From positions 124,001-188,000 of the forward strand of contig JBBDYN010000002.1 of assembly GCA_040901465.1 (NCBI GenBank): DNA of 64,000 nt. The letters are read 5' to 3'. This document shows, piece by piece, positions 42,460 to 49,232 of this stretch. This stretch comes from JAUSIF01 sp040901465 (GTDB taxonomy: Bacteria; Pseudomonadota; Alphaproteobacteria; Rhizobiales; Xanthobacteraceae). The translations under genes were made by a program, and so were the position numbers. The notes beneath the pieces were generated by a model. That model had not been told where the DNA came from and ran no database searches. It worked only from the letters and a program-made list of their open reading frames with translations. Each line of letters opens with the position of its first letter. Positions within the stretch are counted from its first letter, which is position 1.

Positions 42460-43692
42460 ATGCTTGATCGCCCACCCAACTCCGCGGCCGACAAAGTCCG
42501 GGTCATCGTGCTCACCGCCGACGCCGAATTCGAGCAGTCGGTGCGCGCGACCTTTGGGGCCAACGGCAAGATCGAATTGACGGTCGTCAAGGGCGGAATC
42601 CTAGACGCGGATGCGAAACTCGACGTCGGCCACGCTTCCGTCGTCATCATCGACTTCAACGCGACGAACCCGGAGGAACTGACCTCGCTGCAGCGTCTGA
42701 TGGGCAAGATCGGCCGTTGGCCGCCTGTCGTCGTTGTCACGCAAGCCTTCAACGCGGACGTCGCACGACGGCTGGTGCAGATGCGCGTCGCCGACTTCCT
42801 GGTGAGGCCGGTGAACCCCATCGACCTCGTACGCGCATGCGCACGTGTCGCGCAAAATCCCGCCGACGACGAAATCAAGGAAGCCCAGATCTACACGTTC
42901 CTCCCGGCGGCGGGCGGCGTAGGCGTTACCACGCTGGCGATTCAGACCGCGATGACGCTGCTCAACAGCGGGCCGCGCGGCACCGTCACGACCTGCCTCG
43001 TTGATCTCGACTTCCAGCACGGCGCCTGCGCCGACTATCTCGATCTAGAGCCGCGCCTCGATCTCGGCGAGATCGAACCGCGCCCGGAGCGGCTCGACCG
43101 GCAGCTCCTGGGTGTGATGCTTTCGCAGCATCCCACGGGGCTCGCAATGATCGCTGCGCCAAACCGGCCGGCGGAGATGCGCTCGTTCGATCCGAACGTG
43201 GTCACGCGGCTTCTCGATCTCGTCTCGTCGCATTTCGACTATGTCGTGATCGACATGCCGCGCACCTGGTTCTCGTGGACGGACAACGTGCTCGTCGGCT
43301 CGAACAAGTTGTTTATCGTGAGCGAAATGACCGTGCCGGGATTGCGGCATGCGAAGCAGCTGGTTGCCGCGATCTCGGAGCGGCTCGGCCAGGGCCCGCA
43401 TCCTTTGGTGATCGTCAATCGCTTCGAGCAGCGCTTTTTTTCGACTGGATTGCGCCGGGGCGACATCAAGCAGGCCCTGGGACCCGCCTTCGCCGGCACC
43501 ATCCCCAACAATTATCGGCTCGTGCGGGAGGCGATCGATCGCGGAATTCCGCTCGAGGAAGTCAAGGCCGGAAACAACGTCGCCGCCGAACTGAAGAAGC
43601 TCGTTCTGCAACAGGCCGGCACCAAGGGCGGCGCGGGCAAGACGGAAGCCGTCGACAAGAAAAAGGAGTCGAGCTTCTTCTGGGCGCGATGA
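42460..43692 (+). CDS. cpaE: Tad pilus localisation ATPase CpaE (TadZ)
   Basis: 410 residues. The N-terminal receiver-like part (residues 12-130) includes VRVIVLTADAEFEQSVRATF and lacks the usual phospho-aspartate set. The ParA/MinD-like domain has a deviant Walker A AAGGVGVTT near residue 149, CLVDLDFQHGACADYLDL near residue 184 and YVVIDMPRTWFSW near residue 261. CpaE recruits the pilus machinery to its site in the cell. The stop overlaps a 20-codon ORF that leads into cpaF. Confidence 0.94.
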   Translation: MLDRPPNSAADKVRVIVLTADAEFEQSVRATFGANGKIELTVVKGGILDADAKLDVGHASVVIIDFNATNPEELTSLQRLMGKIGRWPPVVVVTQAFNADVARRLVQMRVADFLVRPVNPIDLVRACARVAQNPADDEIKEAQIYTFLPAAGGVGVTTLAIQTAMTLLNSGPRGTVTTCLVDLDFQHGACADYLDLEPRLDLGEIEPRPERLDRQLLGVMLSQHPTGLAMIAAPNRPAEMRSFDPNVVTRLLDLVSSHFDYVVIDMPRTWFSWTDNVLVGSNKLFIVSEMTVPGLRHAKQLVAAISERLGQGPHPLVIVNRFEQRFFSTGLRRGDIKQALGPAFAGTIPNNYRLVREAIDRGIPLEEVKAGNNVAAELKKLVLQQAGTKGGAGKTEAVDKKKESSFFWAR

Positions 43693-43751
43693 ACGCACGC
43701 GAAGTCGGCCCCCTTCGGGCCGCGCAGCAGGTTGAAACTGAGGACGCATAA
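43689..43751 (+). CDS. 20-codon ORF bridging cpaE and cpaF
   Basis: The ATG at 43689 overlaps the cpaE stop as ATGA, and the stop TAA at 43749-43751 overlaps the cpaF ATG as TAATG. The predicted peptide, MNAREVGPLRAAQQVETEDA, is not recognised and lies in a different frame from both neighbours. Such tightly stitched short ORFs can pass ribosomes from one gene to the next. Whether the peptide is made or matters is unknown. Confidence 0.35.
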   Translation: MNAREVGPLRAAQQVETEDA

Positions 43752-45169
43752 TGCTCGGCCGCTTTACCAAACGGCATTCCGCAGACCCGGAGATCGCACC
43801 GGCGCTGGAAGAGTCCGCGCCTTCGCTCGTCCTGGACAGCGAGCCCGAGGTGGTGGCGTCCGTTCCGGAGCCCGCGGCGCCCAACAACCCGTTGCTCAGC
43901 GCGAAACTCTTGGACGCCAAGGTCCGGCTGCATCGTCGCTTGATCGAAGAGATCAATCTGTCGGCGCTGGAAAAGCTGCCGGAGGCGGAAATCCACCGTC
44001 ACGTGTCGGCGCTTGTGTCGCAGTATGTCGTGGCCGAGCGCCTCGCGCTCAACTCGCGCGAGCTTGAGGATTTCGTCCTCGAGATCCTCGATGAGATGAC
44101 CGGCCTGGGTCCGATCGAGCCGCTCTTGAAGGATCCGACGGTCAACGACATCCTGATCAACGGCCATGAGTGCGTCTATGTCGAGCGGCAAGGCATGCTC
44201 GAGCCGACGCTCGTGCGCTTCAAGGACGAGACGCATCTCCTGCGCATCGTCAACAAGATTGTGAACGCGGTCGGCCGCCGCGTCGATGAATCGCAGCCCC
44301 TTTGCGACGCGCGTCTTCTCGACGGCTCCCGTATCAATATTGCCATCCGCCCGATCGCGGTCGATGGGCCGCTCGTCTCAATCCGCAAATTCTCGAAAAA
44401 GCCGTTCAATCTCAAGAAGCTGATCGATATGAACGCGATCCGCCCACAGATGGGCGAGTTGCTTGCGGCGGCCGTCAAGGCCCGCGTGACACTGATCATT
44501 TCCGGCGGTACCGGCTCCGGCAAGACCACCATGCTGAATGCGCTCTCCGCCTTCATCTCCGAAAAAGAGCGCCTGATTACGATCGAAGACGCCGCCGAGC
44601 TTCAATTGCAGCAGCCGCACGTCGGCCGCATGGAGACGCGGCCGCCCAATATCGAAGGCAACGGCGAAATCCGCCAACGCGAACTGGTGAAGAACGCGCT
44701 GCGTATGCGTCCCGACCGCGTCATCCTCGGCGAGTGCCGCGGCGAGGAAGCCTTCGACATGTTGCAGGCGATGAACACGGGTCACGAGGGATCGATGGCG
44801 ACGATCCACGCCAACTCGCCGCGCGATGCGATCTCCCGCCTCGAGCAGATGATCGGCATGGCCGGCATGCCGATGACGATTTCGAGCATCCGCGGCCAGA
44901 TCGCCGCCGCGATCCGCGTGATTGTACAATTGCAGCGCATGTCCGACGGCAGGCGGCGCGTCACCTCGATCGCCGAGATCACGGGGCTCGAGAGCGATAT
45001 CATCCAGATGCAGGAAATCTATAAATACGTGCGTACCGGCACTGGCGCCGACGGAACGGTCGAAGGCCATTACCAGGCGACCGGCGTCCGGCCGCGTTTC
45101 CTTGGCGAACTGATCGCCAAGGGCATCAATATTCCGGGTGCCTTCTTCGATCCGTCCAAGCCGCTGTGA
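43751..45169 (+). CDS. cpaF: Tad pilus assembly ATPase CpaF (TadA)
   Basis: 472 residues, a type II/IV secretion ATPase of the VirB11-like branch that powers pilus extension (and in Tad systems also retraction). An acidic proline-rich N-terminus is followed by the N-terminal domain with LGPIEPLLKDPTVNDILING near residue 119. Walker A GGTGSGKTT is near residue 253, and VGRMETRPPNIEGNGEIRQ and the Walker B VILGECRGEE near residue 326 follow, with MNTGHEGSMATIHANSPRDA containing the His box. It overlaps tadB by 4 bp. Confidence 0.96.
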   Translation: MLGRFTKRHSADPEIAPALEESAPSLVLDSEPEVVASVPEPAAPNNPLLSAKLLDAKVRLHRRLIEEINLSALEKLPEAEIHRHVSALVSQYVVAERLALNSRELEDFVLEILDEMTGLGPIEPLLKDPTVNDILINGHECVYVERQGMLEPTLVRFKDETHLLRIVNKIVNAVGRRVDESQPLCDARLLDGSRINIAIRPIAVDGPLVSIRKFSKKPFNLKKLIDMNAIRPQMGELLAAAVKARVTLIISGGTGSGKTTMLNALSAFISEKERLITIEDAAELQLQQPHVGRMETRPPNIEGNGEIRQRELVKNALRMRPDRVILGECRGEEAFDMLQAMNTGHEGSMATIHANSPRDAISRLEQMIGMAGMPMTISSIRGQIAAAIRVIVQLQRMSDGRRRVTSIAEITGLESDIIQMQEIYKYVRTGTGADGTVEGHYQATGVRPRFLGELIAKGINIPGAFFDPSKPL

Positions 45170-46143
45170 TTCCCATGCCGTTCGAGTTCGACGAAGCCCA
45201 CCTTTTTTACCTGTTCGCGGCCGCTTCGGTCGTGCTCGTCGTCGAGGCGGTCTATCTGCTATTCTTCTCCGCCGCGTCGTACCGTAACCGCGTCAACCGC
45301 CGGCTGCGCCTGATGCAGGATCAGGTGGATCGGCAGAGCATTCTCATTCAGTTGCGACGCGAGCGCGGGCTCACCGGCGGCGGCGACTTCAAGCTGCCGC
45401 TCGTCTATCTCAATCGGCTGATTCTGCAGTCGGGGCTGTCGATCGGCATCGGCAAGCTTGCCATTTTCATTGCGGTCAGCGCAGTGGCTGTCTTCGCCGT
45501 TAGCTGGGTGATGCGCGGCAGCCTGTTCGAAGCCGTCTTGATCACCGTCGGCGCGGCGCTGTTCTTGCCGTTCTTCGCGCTGAGATTCATGCGCAAGCGC
45601 CGCCAAAAGAAGTTCGGCGAGCAGTTTCCCGACGCCATCGACATCATCGTCCGCAGTCTCCGCGCCGGACACCCGGTGCCCATCGCGATCGCCATGGTCG
45701 GCCGCGAACTGCCCGATCCGATCGGCTCCGAATTCGGCATGGTCGCCGACGAGGTGACCTACGGCGCCGACATGGAGTCGGCGATGCGCAGTCTTTATCA
45801 CCGTATCGGCCAGGACGACCTGCCGCTATTCGTGACCGCCATCGCAATTCAGAGTTCGACCGGCGGCAATCTGGGCGAAATTCTGGAAAATCTTTCCGGC
45901 GTGATCCGCCAGCGCTTCAAGATGCGTCGGAAAATTAGGGCGCTCGCAGCGGAAGGACGGTTCTCAGCCCTGCTGCTTTCCGGATTGCCGATCGCGATGT
46001 TTTTCATTTTGCGGCTCATCGCGCCCGACTTCTACGGAAAAATCTGGCACGAAGACATTACCAAGATCGGCCTGGTCGCCGCCGGCGTGTGGATGGCGAT
46101 CGGCAATCTCATCATGTACCGGCTCGTGAACTTCCGGATCTGA
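45166..46143 (+). CDS. tadB: Tad pilus inner-membrane protein TadB (GspF-like)
   Basis: 325 residues if started at the GTG at 45166, which overlaps the cpaF stop; an ATG at 45175 is the alternative. It is a GspF/PilC-family platform protein with an N-terminal membrane segment, a pair near residues 100-140 (FIAVSAVAVFAVSWVM) and a C-terminal pair. The T2SSF domain begins FPDAIDIIVRSLRAGHPVPI near residue 153. It forms the inner-membrane platform together with TadC. Confidence 0.93.
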   Translation: MIPMPFEFDEAHLFYLFAAASVVLVVEAVYLLFFSAASYRNRVNRRLRLMQDQVDRQSILIQLRRERGLTGGGDFKLPLVYLNRLILQSGLSIGIGKLAIFIAVSAVAVFAVSWVMRGSLFEAVLITVGAALFLPFFALRFMRKRRQKKFGEQFPDAIDIIVRSLRAGHPVPIAIAMVGRELPDPIGSEFGMVADEVTYGADMESAMRSLYHRIGQDDLPLFVTAIAIQSSTGGNLGEILENLSGVIRQRFKMRRKIRALAAEGRFSALLLSGLPIAMFFILRLIAPDFYGKIWHEDITKIGLVAAGVWMAIGNLIMYRLVNFRI

Positions 46144-46146
46144 TCG

Positions 46147-47118
46147 ATGGACGCGATCTTGGATCCGTTCTACCGGACGTTCGATGCCAATCCGGGCTTG
46201 GTGCTGGGCGCATTCGTGTTTCTCGCCGCCTCGCTGCTCGCGTTCAGCGTGATGGCGGCGGTCCGCGTGCGCAGCTCGGTGAAGCGGCGCGCCGCCGATA
46301 TCTCGGCGCAGGGGCCGCGCCGGTCCGCTGAAAACACCCGCTCGCTGCGCTATGCAAGCGTGAAGGCCGCGCAACAACTCATCGACTACACGACCAAGAA
46401 CTATTCGGACTCGAACGAAAAACATATGCGGATGCTGCGCCGGCAACTGATCCAGGCCGGTTTTCTCGATTCGCGCGCGCCAGCGTTCTATTTCATCGCG
46501 CGCACGGCCTTGGCGGTCGGACTCGGCGTCGCAGCGTTCATTGCCATCCCGATCGTCAGTCCGGGGACGAAAATGCTGTTTTGGCCGCTCGTCGGCCTTT
46601 GCGGGCTCGTCGGCTATTTCGCGCCCGGCTTCTACCTGAGCCGCCGGATCAACACGCGCCAGGTCGAGCATCGCGCCGGCTTCCCGGACTTCATGGATCT
46701 CCTGGTTGTCTGCGCCGATGCGGGACTCAGTATGGAATCGGCGCTCGACCGGGTCGGCCGCGAGCTCACCGATTCCTATCCGTCGCTCGGCGCCAATATT
46801 CACATGGCGACGCTCGAAATCCGCGCCGGGCGCTCCTTGAGCGAGGCACTCGAACATCTCGGCGACCGGCTCGGCCTCGAGGAAGCGCGTTCGTTCGCCA
46901 CGCTCCTTCAGCAATCCGAGGAACTCGGCTCCAGCATGACAGACGCGCTCCGCGTCTACAGCGACGACATGCGCCACAAGCGGCTCTCTCGCGCCGAGGA
47001 AAAGGCCTACAGCCTGCCGGCCAAGCTCTCGGTGCCGCTGGTGCTCTGCGTTTTCCCGGTGCTCGTCATCGTCATCATGTTGCCGGCCTACGTTCGCTTC
47101 AAAATCGGCGGTTTCTGA
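46147..47118 (+). CDS. tadC: Tad pilus inner-membrane protein TadC (GspF-like)
   Basis: 323 residues, of the same GspF family as TadB and 3 bp downstream of it. The T2SSF domain includes FPDFMDLLVVCADAGLSMES near residue 178 and ARSFATLLQQSEELGSSMTD near residue 246, with a final hydrophobic pair before FKIGGF. It partners TadB in the platform. A terminator-type hairpin at 47247-47277 separates it from the TPR lipoprotein gene. Confidence 0.93.
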   Translation: MDAILDPFYRTFDANPGLVLGAFVFLAASLLAFSVMAAVRVRSSVKRRAADISAQGPRRSAENTRSLRYASVKAAQQLIDYTTKNYSDSNEKHMRMLRRQLIQAGFLDSRAPAFYFIARTALAVGLGVAAFIAIPIVSPGTKMLFWPLVGLCGLVGYFAPGFYLSRRINTRQVEHRAGFPDFMDLLVVCADAGLSMESALDRVGRELTDSYPSLGANIHMATLEIRAGRSLSEALEHLGDRLGLEEARSFATLLQQSEELGSSMTDALRVYSDDMRHKRLSRAEEKAYSLPAKLSVPLVLCVFPVLVIVIMLPAYVRFKIGGF

Positions 47119-47246
47119 CATCGCAAGCGGGGAATACCGCAAGGACGGGCGGAATCGCTCCTTTGGCTGGCGAGAGTTTCTTAACCATCGTCCCTTAGCT
47201 TCCGAACCGGGGTTACTCGGGAATCCGCGTTGAAGGGTTGCGCGCA

Positions 47247-47277
47247 GGCTCGTCTGCGAGGACGAGCCGGTTTTTTT
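47247..47277 (+). terminator. Rho-independent terminator in the leader of the TPR lipoprotein gene
   Basis: GGCTCGTC (47247-47254) pairs with GACGAGCC (47261-47268) around TGCGAG, followed by GG and seven T. It is textbook in shape and lies only 20 bp ahead of the next start codon. It would end the cpaB-tadC message or attenuate the TPR gene. Confidence 0.8.
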
Positions 47278-47296
47278 CGACGCCGGGAGCTTGACG

Positions 47297-47833
47297 ATGC
47301 GAGTTAGAGTAACGCGGCTGATTACGGCGGCCGCTTGCGTTGTGTGGCTCGCGGGCTGCGAAAGCACCTCGCAACTCAATGACGCGACGGGATCGCTCGG
47401 GGACGGCACGCTCGCCTCGACCGATCCGCTTGTGCCCGGCGCCGACGTGCTCGGCTCCGACCCGAAGGACGATCTCAGCCTCGGCAAGCGTCACTACAAG
47501 GAACAGAACTACGGGCTCGCGGAGAAGCATTTCCGCCGCGTCGTCGAAGCGCAGCCGCGCACCGCCGAAGCTTGGGTCGGTTTGGCGGCCTGCTACGACC
47601 GACTGCGCCGCTTCGATCTCGCCGATCGCGCCTATGAGCAGGCGATCACGCTGCTCGGCCCGACGCCGGAAGTCCTGAACAATCAGGGATTCTCTTACAT
47701 GCTGCGCGGCGACTACAAGCTCGCGCGGAAGAAATTGGCCGCCGCCCAGGCCAAGGACCCGGACAGCAAGTTCATTCAGAACAATATCGAACTGCTGAAC
47801 GAAGTTTCCAGCGGCAAGAAGGGCATCAAGTAG
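47297..47833 (+). CDS. tadD: TadD-like TPR lipoprotein
   Basis: 178 residues from the ATG at 47297, with GGGAG 8 bases upstream; a TTG at 47291 is too close to that site. The lipobox LAGC is at residues about 18-21. Tetratricopeptide repeats occupy residues about 60-160: LGKRHYKEQNYGLAEKHFRR, then AWVGLAACYDRLRRFDLADR and VLNNQGFSYMLRGDYKLARK. TadD proteins are pilotin-like assembly factors of the Tad secretin. Its position at the end of the tad cluster supports the name. Confidence 0.85.
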   Translation: MRVRVTRLITAAACVVWLAGCESTSQLNDATGSLGDGTLASTDPLVPGADVLGSDPKDDLSLGKRHYKEQNYGLAEKHFRRVVEAQPRTAEAWVGLAACYDRLRRFDLADRAYEQAITLLGPTPEVLNNQGFSYMLRGDYKLARKKLAAAQAKDPDSKFIQNNIELLNEVSSGKKGIK

Positions 47834-47874
47834 CCGCCAGCGCTTGCACGCGGGCATCTCTTGTTCGCCGAGAA

Positions 47875-49083
47875 TTATTCCGCTGCCGCGCGCGTGGGTT
47901 TTGCGGCTTCGGACACGAGATAATCCATCGCCGCCTGCACGCCGCCCTTCTTGTGCGGGACGCCCGCGAGCGCAAGCGCCATCTCGGTCGCGCCGAGCGC
48001 GCCGAGCATCGTCGCATCGTTGATGTCGCCGAGATGCCCGATGCGGAAGACTGTCCCGGCGATGCGGCCGAGGCCCATGCCGTAGGAAATGTTGAAATTG
48101 TCGAGCGCGATCTCGCGGAAGCGGTCCGCGTTCTGTCCTTGCGGCATCATCACCGCGGTGATCGTCGAGGAATATTGCCGCGGCTCGCGGCACAGGATTT
48201 CCAGACCCCACGCGCGCACCGCGCCCCGCGTCGCTTCCGCCAGCCGGTCGTGGCGCGCGAACACGTTGTCGAGCCCTTCCTCGTGCAGCATGTCGACCGA
48301 CTCGGCCAAGCCATAGAGGATGTTGGTCGCCGGCGTGTAGGGGAAATAATTGTTCTTGTTGGTCGCGATCATGTCTTCCCACAACCAGAACGACTTCGGC
48401 AGCTTTGCGGACTTGGAAGCGGCGATCGCCTTGTCGCTCACCGCGTTGAAGGAAACACCGGGCGGCAGCATCAGCCCCTTCTGCGCGCCGCCGACCGTGA
48501 CGTCGACGCCCCATTCATCGTGGCGGTAATCCATCGACGCGAGCGAGGAGATCGTGTCGACGATGAGGAGGGCAGGGTGGCCCGCCGCGTCGATCGCCTT
48601 GCGGATATCCGCCGGGTGCGACACGCAGCCGGTCGAGGTCTCGTTGTGCAGGACCGCGACCGCCCGGATCTTGCGATCCTTGTCCTCGCGCAGCTTCGCC
48701 TCGATCACCTTCGGATCGGCGCCTATGCGCCAGTCGGACTCGATGAAGATCGGATTGAGGCCAAGCTTCGTTGCCATGTTCTTCCACAGCGTGCCGAACT
48801 GGCCCGTCTCGAACATCAGCACGCTGTCGCCCGGCGACATCGTATTCACGAGGGCGGCTTCCCAGGCGCCGGTGCCCGACGACGGATAGATGATCACCGG
48901 GTTAGCGGTCTTGAAGATGGTCTTGACGCCGTCGAGCACCCGGCGCGCGAGCCGCGCGAATTCCGGCCCGCGATGGTCGATGATCGGCATGTCCATGGCT
49001 CGCAGGATGCGGTCCGGCAGCGGGGTCGGCCCGGGGATTTGCAGGAAATGCCGGCCGGGGGTGCGCGAACGGTTGGAAGCCAT
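47875..49083 (-). CDS. Serine-glyoxylate/alanine-glyoxylate-type aminotransferase (class V)
   Basis: 402 residues, matching serine-glyoxylate aminotransferase (SgaA) in length and motifs. GRHFLQIPGPTPLPDRILRA at the N-terminus, VIIYPSSGTGAWEAALVNTM near residue 63, and the PLP region DVTVGGAQKGLMLPPG with the Schiff-base lysine near residue 199 are seen, as is the NYFPYTPATNILYGL substrate loop. It transfers an amino group to glyoxylate, making glycine. The ATG at 49083 has GGAGAG upstream. It is divergent from a large 2-hydroxyacid dehydrogenase gene that could make glyoxylate from glycolate. An alanine-specific or other class V role cannot be excluded. Confidence 0.85.
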   Translation of the reverse strand: MASNRSRTPGRHFLQIPGPTPLPDRILRAMDMPIIDHRGPEFARLARRVLDGVKTIFKTANPVIIYPSSGTGAWEAALVNTMSPGDSVLMFETGQFGTLWKNMATKLGLNPIFIESDWRIGADPKVIEAKLREDKDRKIRAVAVLHNETSTGCVSHPADIRKAIDAAGHPALLIVDTISSLASMDYRHDEWGVDVTVGGAQKGLMLPPGVSFNAVSDKAIAASKSAKLPKSFWLWEDMIATNKNNYFPYTPATNILYGLAESVDMLHEEGLDNVFARHDRLAEATRGAVRAWGLEILCREPRQYSSTITAVMMPQGQNADRFREIALDNFNISYGMGLGRIAGTVFRIGHLGDINDATMLGALGATEMALALAGVPHKKGGVQAAMDYLVSEAAKPTRAAAE

Positions 49084-49232
49084 TGGTCTCTCCAGAAGCA
49101 GGCCGCGCGCGGGCGCGCGTCGATCGAGACGATCCGATATAAGCGTCCAGTGAATTATACTCGAGTTCGGGTCAAGCTGGGCGCGCCGAATGCGCTCGCC
49201 ATAGTGTCGCTGCCGCGGCCCGGGGGAATGCA

